Notes: generated by a model from the sequence alone, not told the origin. DNA of 64,000 bases from Lysinibacillus boronitolerans JCM 21713 = 10a = NBRC 103108 (GCF_000772935.1 NZ_JPVR01000072.1:1-64000), one strand, 5' to 3'; shown: positions 24,582 to 34,224, numbered from the stretch's first letter. Translations and numbers: made by a program.

Positions 24582-25508
24582 TTATAGCGTTTCATACATG
24601 ACTTGGCCCATTAAAGAGACGTCATAATCTCCTAATGCAGCTACTTCAGCTTGGAAATCAGGTGTCTTTAAAATCTCCTTCACCATATCGATGAGTGGTT
24701 GATTTTCTGGTGTTTTTAATAACACAATATCGTAACGTTCAGTGACCAGTGGTATAAAATCGACCTGAATAAGCTTGGCAATTTTTTCAATGCCTATCCC
24801 GACATCTGCGCGTCCATTGGCGACAGCAGAGGCGACATCGAGGTGGCTCATTTCTTCATGGGCATAGCCTGCAATCGTGGATGGTGCGATACCGTGAATG
24901 CGCAATTGCTCATCTAACAGAGTACGAGCACCTGAGCCTTTCTCACGGTTGATGAATGTGAATGTCTTTGTTTGAAAATCTTCAAATGAACGAATTTCCA
25001 ACGGATTCCCCTTTTGAACATAGAAACCCGCTTTACGTGATACAACATTGATGAGAACAAAGGCATGACTGACAAAGATTTTTTTTACATAAGGGGTATT
25101 ATAATCTCCTGTATCCCCATCAAACATATGCAAGCTCGCAATATCACAGTCTCCATGATACAGTGCCATCACACCATTAAAACTACCTTCATGTGAGCGT
25201 AATACTTTTGAAGAACGCCGTTTCTCGATATATTTTGCTAAAATATCTAGCACTAAATCTTGCCCACTCACTATAATTTTCGCATGATTTTTAGTCGGAG
25301 TGGCTATGGAAGCCTGTGCAGCAGCTGGCGTACTACCTGTTTTCCGTTTTTGTATATAGGCTTGCAAGTCAGCACGATCTACCCTCATTTGCCGGCCTAC
25401 GCGAAAAACTGGCAAATCACCCTTCTTCACTAAATCATAAATTGTTAATTTTGAAACCTTTAAAAATTGTGCAACCTCTTCAATCGTATAGGATTGTTCT
25501 TGTGACAT
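24582..25508 (-). CDS. Molybdate-responsive regulator, YvgK-like
   Basis: A 308-residue two-domain regulator. The N-terminal excisionase/MerR-type helix-turn-helix (residues 5-53, SYTIEEVAQFLKVSKLTIYDLVKKGDLP) is followed by a Thr/Ala-rich linker. A periplasmic-binding-protein-like domain (about 75-305) contains INREKGSGARTLLD. B. subtilis YvgK has this architecture and lies beside modAB (yvgL-yvgM). Here the gene is divergent from modA. It probably senses molybdate or a cofactor and controls uptake. ATG 25508 follows an AGGAGGAG site. Confidence 0.83.
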   Translation of the reverse strand: MSQEQSYTIEEVAQFLKVSKLTIYDLVKKGDLPVFRVGRQMRVDRADLQAYIQKRKTGSTPAAAQASIATPTKNHAKIIVSGQDLVLDILAKYIEKRRSSKVLRSHEGSFNGVMALYHGDCDIASLHMFDGDTGDYNTPYVKKIFVSHAFVLINVVSRKAGFYVQKGNPLEIRSFEDFQTKTFTFINREKGSGARTLLDEQLRIHGIAPSTIAGYAHEEMSHLDVASAVANGRADVGIGIEKIAKLIQVDFIPLVTERYDIVLLKTPENQPLIDMVKEILKTPDFQAEVAALGDYDVSLMGQVMYETL

Positions 25509-25619
25509 GTAAAAGTTCTCCTCCTATAAGCCTCTATTTTCATGGTAACGTATTTATAGCCTTATGAACATCTTGACATTTTGTACCCTTACTAACTTTC
25601 TTTTTTATTTATATCTGAT

Positions 25620-25652
25620 TATAATTAGTTATGTCTTGTTATAACGAGTTAT
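25620..25652 (+). promoter_or_regulatory. modA promoter region with three 10-bp-spaced repeats
   Basis: TATAAT (25620-25625) is a possible -10 with a poor -35. Downstream, (A/T)GTTAT occurs at 25627, 25637 and 25647, exactly 10 bases apart on one face of the helix. This suggests an operator for the divergent YvgK-like regulator. Confidence 0.5.
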
Positions 25653-25670
25653 AAAAGGAGTATATTTATA

Positions 25671-26456
25671 GTGAAAAAATTTTATCGTTTATTTGCGACA
25701 CTGTTCGTACTAGTTGGTCTAGTAGCAGCCTGTGGTAACCAAGAAAAAGAGGCGGCAACAAACGAACCTGTGGAACTAACGATTTCTGCGGCAGCTAGTC
25801 TACAGGATGCCTTAGAAGAACTGAAAACAATTTATGAAAAACAACACGATACAATCAAAATCCTCTATAACTTTGGTGGTTCAGGTGCATTACAGCAACA
25901 AATTTTACAAGGGGCTCCTGCAGACCTTTTCTTTTCAGCGGCGGAGGATAAATTCGATGCGCTTGTAGAGAAAGAAATGATCGATCTAAAGCTAGGAACG
26001 GATCTTTTAGCCAATGACTTAGTATTAATCGTGCCTAAAAACAATGAAAAGCAAATTCAATCCTTTGAAGATTTACAACAAGCAGGAAAAATTGCACTTG
26101 GTACGCCCGAAACGGTTCCTGCTGGGCAATATGGTGTGGACACATTAAAAACATTGCAACTTTGGGATGCACTCGAATCAAAAGTAGTGTATACAAAAGA
26201 TGTACGCCAAGTACTTACTTATACAGAAACAGAAAATGTGGATGCTGGGATGGTCTATAAAACAGATGCCCTTGTCTCTGATAAAGTCAATGTCGTGGCA
26301 ACTGCCGATGAGGCGATGCACGCACCGATTATTTATCCTGTAGGTGTTCTAAAGGCAAGTAAGCATGCGCAAGAGGCGGAGGATTTTTATCACTTCTTAC
26401 AAAGTGATGAAGCGATAGATGTCTTTGAAAAGTATGGATTTAAAGGGGCTCAATAA
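25671..26456 (+). CDS. modA: Molybdate ABC transporter substrate-binding lipoprotein
   Basis: Captures molybdate (or tungstate) outside the membrane. The 261-residue protein has a lipoprotein signal peptide with lipobox LVAAC (Cys at about 21). The ModA fold follows, including the oxyanion-binding ISAAASLQDAL motif near 38-48 and FGGSGALQQQ around 66-75. The start is GTG 25671 with AAAAGGAG 10 bases upstream. The stop is 3 bases before modB. The signature DVRQVLTYTETENVDAGMVY near 183-202 is typical of ModA. Confidence 0.93.
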   Translation: MKKFYRLFATLFVLVGLVAACGNQEKEAATNEPVELTISAAASLQDALEELKTIYEKQHDTIKILYNFGGSGALQQQILQGAPADLFFSAAEDKFDALVEKEMIDLKLGTDLLANDLVLIVPKNNEKQIQSFEDLQQAGKIALGTPETVPAGQYGVDTLKTLQLWDALESKVVYTKDVRQVLTYTETENVDAGMVYKTDALVSDKVNVVATADEAMHAPIIYPVGVLKASKHAQEAEDFYHFLQSDEAIDVFEKYGFKGAQ

Positions 26457-26459
26457 AAG

Positions 26460-27116
26460 ATGAGTACCGATTTTTGGTCTCCACTTAGGCTTTCGATCGA
26501 AATTGCCTTTGTTGCAGGAATCATCGCTATTATAGCAGGGATTTTAATGGGAAAATGGATGGCAACTCATGATTTTAAAGGCAAGCTAGTGCTAGAAACG
26601 GTGTTGCTATTACCATTAGTATTACCTCCTACAGTAGTCGGTTTCCTGCTTATCGTCATGTTCGGGAAAAATAGTATGTTAGGAAATTTCATTATCTGGC
26701 TATTCGATCAACCTATCATGTTCACATGGTGGGCGGCCGTCATTGCTTCTACAATCGTTGCCTTTCCATTAATGTATCAATCAGCTAAAACTGGCTTTGC
26801 CTCTGTCGATCGAGATATTGAAAATGCGGCACGTGTGGATGGAGCGAATGAATGGCAGGTTTTTCTTTATGTATCCATTCCCCTTGCATCAAAGGCACTT
26901 GTTTCTGGTGGGATTCTAAGCTTCACACGAGCTTTGGGTGAATTTGGAGCGACTCTCATGTTTGCAGGGAATATTCCAGGGAAAACACAAACAACACCAC
27001 TAGCAATATATATGGCCATCGATTCTGGAAACATGACCCTTGCCTGGGCATGGGTTCTGTGTATGATTGCTATTTCCTTCCTTTTGCTTCTTAGTATCCA
27101 TATCCTGAAAGTATAA
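26460..27116 (+). CDS. modB: Molybdate ABC transporter permease
   Basis: Membrane channel subunit of 218 residues with five or six helices. The cytoplasmic EAA loop that docks the ATPase reads ENAARVDGANEWQVFLYVSIPLA (about 120-142), and RALGEFGATLMFAGN near 160-175 is a ModB/CysT-family signature. It is translated 3 bases after modA. No modC ATPase gene follows; the operon ends at a perfect palindrome. The permease must therefore use an ATPase encoded elsewhere or shared with another system. Confidence 0.93.
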   Translation: MSTDFWSPLRLSIEIAFVAGIIAIIAGILMGKWMATHDFKGKLVLETVLLLPLVLPPTVVGFLLIVMFGKNSMLGNFIIWLFDQPIMFTWWAAVIASTIVAFPLMYQSAKTGFASVDRDIENAARVDGANEWQVFLYVSIPLASKALVSGGILSFTRALGEFGATLMFAGNIPGKTQTTPLAIYMAIDSGNMTLAWAWVLCMIAISFLLLLSIHILKV

Positions 27117-27150
27117 AAGAGGTAGTTGGCTTAAGCCAACTACCTCTTCT
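27115..27150. terminator. Perfectly palindromic bidirectional terminator
   Basis: 32-base perfect palindrome (27117-27148) with arms AAGAGGTAGTTGGCTT. It separates modB from the converging moaD. Confidence 0.9.
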
Positions 27151-27153
27151 TGC

Positions 27154-27387
27154 TCATCCCCCACTGATCGGTGGAATAAAGGCGATTGTGTCACCAGATT
27201 TGACAATCGTTGTATCCGTAGCAAATTCCTCATTAACAGCTGTCATGATCTGTTGTAATGATAGCTGAGGATAATGCTTTTCCATCCATTCTTTTAACTG
27301 CGCAACTGTCACATCTGACAGCTCTATTGATAGCTTTGACTCACCAAGTGCTTCCTGTAGGTGGGCAAATAATAAAATGTTAATCAC
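27154..27387 (-). CDS. moaD: Molybdopterin synthase small subunit
   Basis: Ubiquitin-like sulfur carrier of 77 residues ending in the required Gly-Gly (PPISGG). The C-terminal glycine is adenylated by MoeB, converted to thiocarboxylate, and donates sulfur to cyclic pyranopterin monophosphate in complex with MoaE. The GTG start overlaps the moaE stop (GTGA) and follows AGGAGGAAG. It is last gene of the moeB-moeA-mobB-moaE-moaD run. Confidence 0.93.
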   Translation of the reverse strand: MINILLFAHLQEALGESKLSIELSDVTVAQLKEWMEKHYPQLSLQQIMTAVNEEFATDTTIVKSGDTIAFIPPISGG

Positions 27388-27860
27388 AGGTTTTCTTCCT
27401 CCTGAATAGTTGGTTTCCCTTGCGGATAAGGAACATTTTCTAATTGGTCACCAATCCACTCTGTCCCGTCCTCCCAATGTTCTTTTTTCCATATGGGCAC
27501 AATTTGTTTTATGCGATCAATTGCATATTCATTCGCCATATACGCTATTTTACGATGCGGTGATGACACTGCAATCACGACAGCAATATCAGAAATAGCT
27601 AAATGGCCAACACGATGGGTGATGGCCACTTTTGCTTCTGGCCACTCTTCTTGTATTTCCTTCGCAATCTGTTCAAACATTTTAATTGCCATCGCTGGAT
27701 AGGCTTGATATTCCAAATGCAATGTTTTTTTACCATTCGTCATTTCGCGCACTGTGCCGATGAATAATGTAATGGCTCCAGCATTTCGACTAAGGACTTT
27801 TTGTCTTACTTCCTCCACATCTATTGGTTGATCGATAATTTCAAATAACGCTGTCGTCAT
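27384..27860 (-). CDS. moaE: Molybdopterin synthase large subunit
   Basis: The 158-residue catalytic subunit that inserts two sulfurs from MoaD into the pterin precursor. Family signatures include GAITLFIGTVRE near 30-41, VGHLAISDIAVVIAVSSPHRK near 104-124 and the catalytic PIWKKEHWEDGTEWIG near 136-151. Lys and Arg residues in these segments bind substrate. The start overlaps mobB by 4 bases and the stop overlaps moaD, so stoichiometric translation with MoaD is likely. Confidence 0.94.
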   Translation of the reverse strand: MTTALFEIIDQPIDVEEVRQKVLSRNAGAITLFIGTVREMTNGKKTLHLEYQAYPAMAIKMFEQIAKEIQEEWPEAKVAITHRVGHLAISDIAVVIAVSSPHRKIAYMANEYAIDRIKQIVPIWKKEHWEDGTEWIGDQLENVPYPQGKPTIQEEENL

Positions 27861-28381
27861 CGTTTTTCCCTCATTTCTGCCAATAAAAATTCCATATATT
27901 GTGTTTCGTCATGAATCGAAAAAGCAGGGATTGTTAGGAATGGATCGAGTGGATAGCTTGGCCAATAAATCACACAGAGGATATTGGTTACTTGCTGTAG
28001 CAGTATTTGGTCCTCAGGCGTGCGCAGCAATACAACCTTAGGATAATGTTCATTTTTATACCCTTCAATCAGCATGATGTCCATAGGAAGAGAATCATAG
28101 ATCGCTAGTATTTCAGCCAATTGCCAGCTATTTTGGTGAATGCTCATACGTAAAGTACCCGCCCCCTCCACTGCTGTGACAACTGCGCCTGCTTGCTCAT
28201 GACGACTGCTATCCTTCGAGGTTTCGATCATCGGTACACCACCATGTCCGTGATGCTTTATGGTTCCTACTCTTAGCTCTTCCATTGTAGCCTGCTTGAT
28301 CAATCGCTCCATCAATGTCGTTTTTCCACTATTTTGATAGCCAACTATCTGTAAGATTTTTCGATATTGTCCCAAGGCCAC
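27857..28381 (-). CDS. mobB: Molybdopterin-guanine dinucleotide biosynthesis adaptor MobB
   Basis: GTP-binding P-loop protein of 174 residues. Walker A GYQNSGKTTLMERL is at about 14-27, then TIKHHGHGG, where the conserved His cluster lies, and DIMLIEGYK for Walker B. It assists MobA or cofactor delivery in making bis-MGD. The GTG start 28381 lies within the end of moeA (37-base overlap), preceded by AAGGAAG; a TTG two codons on is an alternative. Confidence 0.9.
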   Translation of the reverse strand: MALGQYRKILQIVGYQNSGKTTLMERLIKQATMEELRVGTIKHHGHGGVPMIETSKDSSRHEQAGAVVTAVEGAGTLRMSIHQNSWQLAEILAIYDSLPMDIMLIEGYKNEHYPKVVLLRTPEDQILLQQVTNILCVIYWPSYPLDPFLTIPAFSIHDETQYMEFLLAEMREKR

Positions 28382-29634
28382 TCACTTCCTTGCAAATCTT
28401 CTAGCAAAAGGACATCCACTTGCATACCCTTTTCATAGCCTCTAGAGCCGCCTGGTAACACAATGAACGCATTGGCTGTCGCTAAAGATGAAACTGCACT
28501 CGATTTATCAAACCCAGATGGGACAGTTACAAGCTTCCCTTTTTCATAATCGATACGAGCTCGTACAAAGCGTGTAAAGGGATTTGGCTTTGTAAAATCA
28601 GCCCCTAAAATCGCTTGCTCTCTGCGTAAATGTGGTTGAGAATGCCCATATGCAGAACGTATAATCGGACGTACAAATAGCTCAAAGCCAACATAGCATG
28701 CTGAAGGATTACCAGAAAGGCCAAACAATAATTTGCCGTTGCGAGCAGCAACCGTTGTCACACTACCTGGACGCATCGCTATTTTATTAAACAATACCTT
28801 TGCATCAATCGCCTCGTAAATAGCTGGTAAATAATCATAATCACCTACAGAAACGCCACCCGTTGTAATTAAAATATCAACTTCCTGTAGGGCCTTTTCA
28901 ACATGATCAATACATAACGCAAGATCGTCACTAAATTTGCCAAAATATTTTACTTCTGCGCCAGCACGCTCAATTTGCGCCATTATCATATAGGCATTAC
29001 TATTGCGAATCTTACCTGGCTGTAAAGATTCACCTGGCTCTAGTAATTCGCTACCAGTGGCAATCACACCAATAACTGCTTTACGATAAACAGGTACTTG
29101 CTCATAGCCAAAAGTAGCAAGCAGTGCCATCACCCCTGGATTAATCGTTTGCCCTTGCTCAATGAGGACAGTCCCTTTTTGTATATCTTCTCCTCTATAG
29201 GAAATGTTGCTTCCTGCTTCAAAAGGTCGTTTAATCGACATATACTTTTGATGATTTTCTTCGAATGTATGGGTTAATTCTAGCATAACCACTGCATCAC
29301 AGCCTTGAGGTATTGGCGCCCCGGTCATAATGCGGACTGCTTGATGATCGCCAACTACGTCTTCAAAAACATAGCCTGCCCCAATTTCTCCAACGACTTG
29401 AAAACGGACTGGATGCTGTGAGGAGGCTTCCTTACTATCGACGGAACGAATGGCATAGCCATCATACGGTGAACGATCAAAAGCAGGTACATCATGATCG
29501 GCTCTAATAGCTTGTGCTAGAAAACGTCCATGTGCTTGCGTTAATGGCACATGCTCCTTTTTTGCTTGAAAGGCATAGTCCATTACACGATGAACGGCTT
29601 CTGCCACAGGAATTGGTTGTCTTTTTTCTACCAT
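28345..29634 (-). CDS. moeA: Molybdopterin molybdenumtransferase
   Basis: Inserts molybdate into adenylylated molybdopterin. The 429-residue protein has the four-domain MoeA layout: the N-terminal AHGRFLAQAIRADHDVPAFDRSPYDGYAI signature, the MPT-binding TTGGVSVGDYDYL (near 245-257), LFNKIAMRPGSV, and LFGLSGNPSACYVGFELFVRP (about 310-330). ATG 29634 is 8 bases after AAGGGAG; the GTG 9 bases upstream sits on the binding site. It follows moeB by 13 bases. Confidence 0.95.
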   Translation of the reverse strand: MVEKRQPIPVAEAVHRVMDYAFQAKKEHVPLTQAHGRFLAQAIRADHDVPAFDRSPYDGYAIRSVDSKEASSQHPVRFQVVGEIGAGYVFEDVVGDHQAVRIMTGAPIPQGCDAVVMLELTHTFEENHQKYMSIKRPFEAGSNISYRGEDIQKGTVLIEQGQTINPGVMALLATFGYEQVPVYRKAVIGVIATGSELLEPGESLQPGKIRNSNAYMIMAQIERAGAEVKYFGKFSDDLALCIDHVEKALQEVDILITTGGVSVGDYDYLPAIYEAIDAKVLFNKIAMRPGSVTTVAARNGKLLFGLSGNPSACYVGFELFVRPIIRSAYGHSQPHLRREQAILGADFTKPNPFTRFVRARIDYEKGKLVTVPSGFDKSSAVSSLATANAFIVLPGGSRGYEKGMQVDVLLLEDLQGSEWPWDNIEKSYR

Positions 29635-29647
29635 TTGGCACACTCCC

Positions 29648-30664
29648 TTAACCTAATAAACGATAATAAATGTTTTTGGCTTTCTGTATATCTTGTATAC
29701 CATGTATTACAACTCGCCCATCTTGGAAAATAACGATTCGGTAATCGTCCGCTTGGCAAGATAGCAAATAAGGATTGACCTGAACTTCCCCATTGGAACG
29801 GAGTTGGTTTGCTAGCTGGTCGAGCGAATAGTGAATAGGCTTAGGTGGTCGAATTTGTACCGCGTCTCGGCCACAAAGGATCTGTAATTTCGTTTGATTT
29901 TCATAGGAGAGATAAGGATAGGTCGGCTGATCACCACAAGATGGACAATCAAACTGCCTTATTTTCTCCACATTGATTTCATAGTGTTGATTTTGCCAAA
30001 CATCAAACGTTAAGTAGCTTTTTCGTAAGGCTTTGTCATCTCCAACAAGCAGTTTAAGGACCTCTGCCACTTGATAAGCGGCAACAATTTGAACTGCTGG
30101 ACTAATAATGCCAACGGTATCACAAGTCATCCCTGTATGGGGCATCACTTTTAATAAGCAATGTAAACAGGGCGTTTTGCCTGGCACAACCGTGTAGGTC
30201 GCACCATAACTACCAACACAAGAGCCGTACACCCAAGGAATTCGATACTTTTGCGCAAGGTCATTCATGACAAAGCGAACATCAAAATTATCGGTCGCAT
30301 CGACCATCACATCTACATCTTCTAGTAATGGTAGCAAGGTCTCTGTGCAAGCATCCATAATGCCGACATGAATTTCTACCTCTGTGTTTATTTGTTGGAG
30401 ACGCTTTTTAGCTGCGATAACTTTGGGCATTTTTTCTTGTGCGTCTAGCTCTGTATATAATTGCTGTCTTTGTAAATTACTCCACTCTACATAATCACGA
30501 TCAATGAGGGTCAGCCTGCCAATACCCGCTCGCACAAGCGCTTCTGCACTAGCACTCCCCAATGCCCCCGCACCTATGATTAGGACGTGTTTTTGTTGGA
30601 GGGATTGTTGCCCTGTTTGTCCGATAGGGTGAAATAATTGTTGTCTAGAATATCTATTTTGCAT
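29648..30664 (-). CDS. moeB: Molybdopterin-synthase adenylyltransferase (ThiF/MoeB family)
   Basis: E1-like enzyme that adenylates the MoaD C terminus. The 338 residues contain the nucleotide site IIGAGALGSASAEAL (about 29-43), DRDYVEWSNLQRQ with the Arg finger, the structural zinc site formed by CLHC and CPSC, and MTCDTVGIISP with the conserved Cys. A C-terminal extension of about 85 residues follows the usual E1 fold. Members of this family also serve ThiS; the surrounding moa/moe genes favour MoaD. It is first gene of its operon. Confidence 0.9.
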   Translation of the reverse strand: MQNRYSRQQLFHPIGQTGQQSLQQKHVLIIGAGALGSASAEALVRAGIGRLTLIDRDYVEWSNLQRQQLYTELDAQEKMPKVIAAKKRLQQINTEVEIHVGIMDACTETLLPLLEDVDVMVDATDNFDVRFVMNDLAQKYRIPWVYGSCVGSYGATYTVVPGKTPCLHCLLKVMPHTGMTCDTVGIISPAVQIVAAYQVAEVLKLLVGDDKALRKSYLTFDVWQNQHYEINVEKIRQFDCPSCGDQPTYPYLSYENQTKLQILCGRDAVQIRPPKPIHYSLDQLANQLRSNGEVQVNPYLLSCQADDYRIVIFQDGRVVIHGIQDIQKAKNIYYRLLG

Positions 30665-30771
30665 ACGTATGAGGCCTTTCTTTCTATGAATTTTCGTTTG
30701 ACCTTTTCATTTATAGCATTATAATAAAAGCAATGTTTTTTAGCAAAAACGCATTTGAAGGAGGTCTTACT

Positions 30772-31266
30772 GTGCATCCAACACATCAGCAGCAACCAAT
30801 TCAAGTTGCCATTTTAACGGTCAGTGATACACGCACAAAGACAGATGATCATGCTGGTCAGCGTATTCAGTCCTTTCTACAGGAAGCTGCATTTGAAGTT
30901 GTAGACTACCAACTAACAAAGGATGAACCGCTCGATATCGCTCGTCATGTTAAAAATTGGTGCAGCGATCCAACAATTAATACCATTATCGTTACGGGTG
31001 GAACAGGATTTACACCAAGAGACCAAACCTATGACACCATTCTGCCTCTGTTTGAAAAAGAAATGATGGGGTTTGGTGAATTATTTCGAATGCTCAGCTA
31101 TGAAGAAATTGGTCCAAAGGCGATGTTTAGTCGTGCCACCGCTGGAAGTCTTCAGCAAACAGCCATTTATGTTTTACCAGGCTCCACAAATGCGGTGACT
31201 TTGGCTATGTCGAAGCTCATAGTACCTACTGTCCAACATTTTGTCGGAGAGCTGAAGCGCTTATGA
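30772..31266 (+). CDS. moaB: Molybdenum cofactor biosynthesis protein B (molybdopterin adenylyltransferase)
   Basis: A 164-residue MogA/MoaB-fold enzyme that adenylates molybdopterin before Mo insertion. Motifs are AILTVSDTRTKTDDHAGQ (about 12-29), VTGGTGFTPRDQTYD (about 75-89) and PGSTNAVTLAM near 142-152. The start is GTG 30772 with GAAGGAGG 8 bases upstream; a longer frame from 30733 lacks a site. It is divergent from moeB and overlaps mobA by 4 bases. Confidence 0.93.
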   Translation: MHPTHQQQPIQVAILTVSDTRTKTDDHAGQRIQSFLQEAAFEVVDYQLTKDEPLDIARHVKNWCSDPTINTIIVTGGTGFTPRDQTYDTILPLFEKEMMGFGELFRMLSYEEIGPKAMFSRATAGSLQQTAIYVLPGSTNAVTLAMSKLIVPTVQHFVGELKRL

Positions 31267-31853
31267 AAATTGCTGGTATTGTGTTAGCTGGTGGTCAATC
31301 CTCTCGCTATGGTCAGCCAAAAATGTTTGAGATGTTTGCTGGACAGCCATTATATAAACATAGTCTCATAGCCCTGCAAAAAAATCAGCTAGATCCTCTC
31401 ATTATCGCTACAAATGCGCACTTACAATATCAGTTTGGACAGGAAAATGTCCAATGGGTCATTGAAAAGCAGCCACATCAAGGCCCTCTTTTTGCTTTGC
31501 ATCATATCATGACAGTCTATCCTGATGTGGAATGGTTTTTTGTCGTAGCAAGCGATATGCCTTATATGAATGCAGAATTTATCCAAAAAATGTTAGGGCT
31601 GATTAATGACACTTATGATGCCATTGTTCCGACGCAAGCGCTACGCGATCAGCCATTAGCTGCATTATATCGACGTACTGCTTTACCAAAGGCGACACAG
31701 CTAACGGCACAAAACAAACGGAGTATGAAAGTGCTGTTAGAGCAACTTCGTGTCTGTTATGTCCCTTTTGATGACGATAGCTCAACATTTATCAATATCA
31801 ACGCACAACAAGACTGGTCACAAACAAGTAAAAAGGAGTTTAATGATGAATAA
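31263..31853 (+). CDS. mobA: Molybdenum cofactor guanylyltransferase
   Basis: Transfers GMP from GTP to molybdopterin, the step that makes the dinucleotide form needed by formate dehydrogenase. The 196-residue nucleotidyltransferase starts with [21 protein letters not shown], the GTP-binding LAGG loop. [10 protein letters not shown] near 97-106 carries the Mg-binding Asp, and [11 protein letters not shown] lies in the second half. ATGA overlap with moaB; its 3' end overlaps moaC by 11 bases. Confidence 0.93.
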   Translation: MKIAGIVLAGGQSSRYGQPKMFEMFAGQPLYKHSLIALQKNQLDPLIIATNAHLQYQFGQENVQWVIEKQPHQGPLFALHHIMTVYPDVEWFFVVASDMPYMNAEFIQKMLGLINDTYDAIVPTQALRDQPLAALYRRTALPKATQLTAQNKRSMKVLLEQLRVCYVPFDDDSSTFININAQQDWSQTSKKEFNDE

Positions 31854-32328
31854 TTTTACACACTGGAACGAAGAAGGTCGCCCTAAAATGGTCGATATCT
31901 CCGCAAAAGAAAGCACGACACGTACAGCCATTGCGCGCAGTACGATTCTTTTATCTGATGCGGTCTATGAAGCCATCCAACAAGGTGGCATTAAAAAAGG
32001 TGATCCGACGCAAGTTGCGCAAATTGCAGGGATTATGGGCGCTAAAAAAACAGCTGATATCATTCCCATGTGCCATCCCATCATGCTACAGGGCACGGAT
32101 TTCCAGTTTGACTATGAAAAAGCAGAGAATGGCTATGAGCTCCATATTCAAGCCACTGTTAAATGCAGTGGAAAAACGGGTGTTGAAATGGAAGCGCTCA
32201 CTGCTGTGTCTGTCGCTGCACTAACTTTTTATGATATGTGCAAAGCCGTTGATAAGACGATGGTCATCAAAGAAACTTATCTTGTTGAAAAAACGGGTGG
32301 GAAAAGCGGCACTTTTGTGCATAAATAA
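31843..32328 (+). CDS. moaC: Cyclic pyranopterin monophosphate synthase
   Basis: Converts the MoaA product to cyclic pyranopterin monophosphate, the second step from GTP. The 161 residues carry [16 protein letters not shown] (near 67-82) and the active-site segment [29 protein letters not shown] (near 111-139). ATG 31843 or the next Met follows AAAAGGAG, inside the 3' end of mobA. It ends the moaB-mobA-moaC operon at a strong terminator. Confidence 0.95.
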   Translation: MMNNFTHWNEEGRPKMVDISAKESTTRTAIARSTILLSDAVYEAIQQGGIKKGDPTQVAQIAGIMGAKKTADIIPMCHPIMLQGTDFQFDYEKAENGYELHIQATVKCSGKTGVEMEALTAVSVAALTFYDMCKAVDKTMVIKETYLVEKTGGKSGTFVHK

Positions 32329-32374
32329 ACAGAAAAAATTCGGCATTATTGTGCCGATTTTTTTCTGTTTTTTT
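32328..32374. terminator. Bidirectional terminator between moaC and moaA
   Basis: AACAGAAAAA.TTCGGCA/TGCCGA.TTTTTTCTGTT stem between convergent operons. Confidence 0.9.
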
Positions 32375-32379
32375 ACTCG

Positions 32380-33396
32380 CTACCCCCCAATATGAGACAT
32401 TTCAATTTTTGACGTTTTTCTTTTTGCCATCGTTTGTTCATTGCGTTCATCTGAATAACGATCATTTCTTGTTTCCCAAACGTTCGTAATGCACTTGATG
32501 ATGGCAGCATCATCTTGCCCTGAACGTAACAATTCCCTTAAATCTGTGCCTTCTGTTGCAAATAAACAAGTGTATAATGACCCTTCTGCAGAGAGGCGAG
32601 CACGTGAGCAATTGGAGCAGAATGAATCCGTTACAGATGAAATTACACCAATCTCACCTTGAGCATCTTGATACTGATAACGCGTTGCCACTTCTCCTTT
32701 ATAATTGGGAGCTATTGGTTGTAACGGCGTAAACTGATGGATTTGCTCAATGATCTCTTTTTTGGACACTACATCGTCCAAGCGCCAGCCGTTCGAATTC
32801 CCTACATCCATATATTCAATAAAGCGTAGAATATGTTGTTTTTCTTTAAAAAACTGTGCCATGGTAATAATATCTTGTTCGTTTTTCCCTTTTTGAACAA
32901 CCATATTAATTTTTACTTGTAAGCCCGCTTCTGCAGCCTTTTCAATTCCCTCTAACACTGGCAATACCTTGCCTCTATGACCATTCATCTCGAAAAAACG
33001 CTCATCATCAAGTGAATCTAAACTAACAGAAACTCGGGCTAAGCCTGCCTGTGCCAATGGCTGTGCGTATTTTTTTAATAACGAGCCATTGGTTGTTAAA
33101 GCAATATCTTCTACCCCTTTTATGCGGTGAATACGGGCAATTAATTCGGGTAAATCACGACGTAGCAAGGGTTCCCCACCTGTAATCCGTATTTTTTTCA
33201 CGCCCAATGAAACAAAGATTTTTACTAATCGTTCAATTTCATCAAAACTTAATATTTTATCAGACGGTAAAAATGCGTAATCTGGACCAAATACTTCTGC
33301 TGGCATACAATAGCGACAGCGAAAATTACAACGATCTGTCACGGATATTCTTAAATCTCTTAACGGTCTGTGTAATTGGTCTTGTAGATTCGTCAT
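32380..33396 (-). CDS. moaA: GTP 3',8-cyclase (radical SAM)
   Basis: First enzyme of molybdenum cofactor synthesis, rearranging GTP with two Fe-S clusters. The radical-SAM motif CNFRCRYC is at about 18-25, [11 protein letters not shown] near 70-80, and the second cluster site CSNC-x13-C near 255-275. The protein of 338 residues ends in the conserved double Gly. Its ATG directly abuts the stop of fdhD, so it is the last gene of the DUF2294-fdhD-moaA run. Confidence 0.95.
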   Translation of the reverse strand: MTNLQDQLHRPLRDLRISVTDRCNFRCRYCMPAEVFGPDYAFLPSDKILSFDEIERLVKIFVSLGVKKIRITGGEPLLRRDLPELIARIHRIKGVEDIALTTNGSLLKKYAQPLAQAGLARVSVSLDSLDDERFFEMNGHRGKVLPVLEGIEKAAEAGLQVKINMVVQKGKNEQDIITMAQFFKEKQHILRFIEYMDVGNSNGWRLDDVVSKKEIIEQIHQFTPLQPIAPNYKGEVATRYQYQDAQGEIGVISSVTDSFCSNCSRARLSAEGSLYTCLFATEGTDLRELLRSGQDDAAIIKCITNVWETRNDRYSDERNEQTMAKRKTSKIEMSHIGG

Positions 33397-34212
33397 TTAA
33401 TCTCCTTCTTTCAATTCATTAGCTGGTAATAGGATGCGTTGTGGGTGTGTATAAATATTCAATGTCTGTTGCCGAATAAAACCAACCGTCGTAATACCAA
33501 GCTGCTCTGCTAATTGCAATGCTAATTCGGTTGGTGCTGATTTAGATAGCACGATGGCACAGCCTATTTTGGAAACCTTTAGTAAAATCTCCGATGATAT
33601 TCGTCCGCTAAAGACGATAATTTTATCTTCCATACGGATGTTGTTGCGTAGGCAAAAGCCGTAAATTTTATCCAAAGCATTATGACGCCCAATATCCATG
33701 CGACTTAGGACGATGCCATTTACATCACATAGTGCAGCATTATGCACGCCACCTGTTTTCTTAAAAATATCGGCACTCTCCTGCATCGCATGCATTAAAC
33801 GGAAGCAATCCCCAGTCGTTATTTGCACATCGACTTGATCCATTTTTTTCGCTACTAATGCATCATTCGTAAACACAAACCCTTGTCGACTCATCCCACA
33901 GCAAGACGTAATATAGCGCTTGTTTTGCGTCTGTTGGTAATAAGGATTAATATGCTTTGTTTTAATATGCACAAAACCCTCTTTCTCTTGGTGCCAAATT
34001 TCCTCAATATCCTCAAAACTACGAATCACTCGTTCAGAAGCTAAGTAGCCAATCACCATATCTTCCACATACTCTGGTGTACATACCATCGTGACAAATT
34101 CTTGCTGATTAATTTTTACGGTCACAGCGTATTCTGAAACAATTAAATCATCCATTTCTGTCACTTGTTGTCCTTCAACACGCACAATTTTTCTTGTCAT
34201 TGCTCGATCCAT
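33397..34212 (-). CDS. fdhD: Formate dehydrogenase accessory sulfurtransferase FdhD
   Basis: Delivers sulfur to the bis-MGD cofactor of formate dehydrogenase. The 271-residue protein contains the catalytic loop ITSCCGMSRQG (Cys pair near 101-102), the TGGVHNAAL motif near 151-159, and DIGRHNALDKIYG (near 172-184). It lies between moaA and the DUF2294 gene, and the formate dehydrogenase operon is divergent from this group. Confidence 0.94.
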   Translation of the reverse strand: MDRAMTRKIVRVEGQQVTEMDDLIVSEYAVTVKINQQEFVTMVCTPEYVEDMVIGYLASERVIRSFEDIEEIWHQEKEGFVHIKTKHINPYYQQTQNKRYITSCCGMSRQGFVFTNDALVAKKMDQVDVQITTGDCFRLMHAMQESADIFKKTGGVHNAALCDVNGIVLSRMDIGRHNALDKIYGFCLRNNIRMEDKIIVFSGRISSEILLKVSKIGCAIVLSKSAPTELALQLAEQLGITTVGFIRQQTLNIYTHPQRILLPANELKEGD

Positions 34213-34224
34213 AAGGCACCCCCT

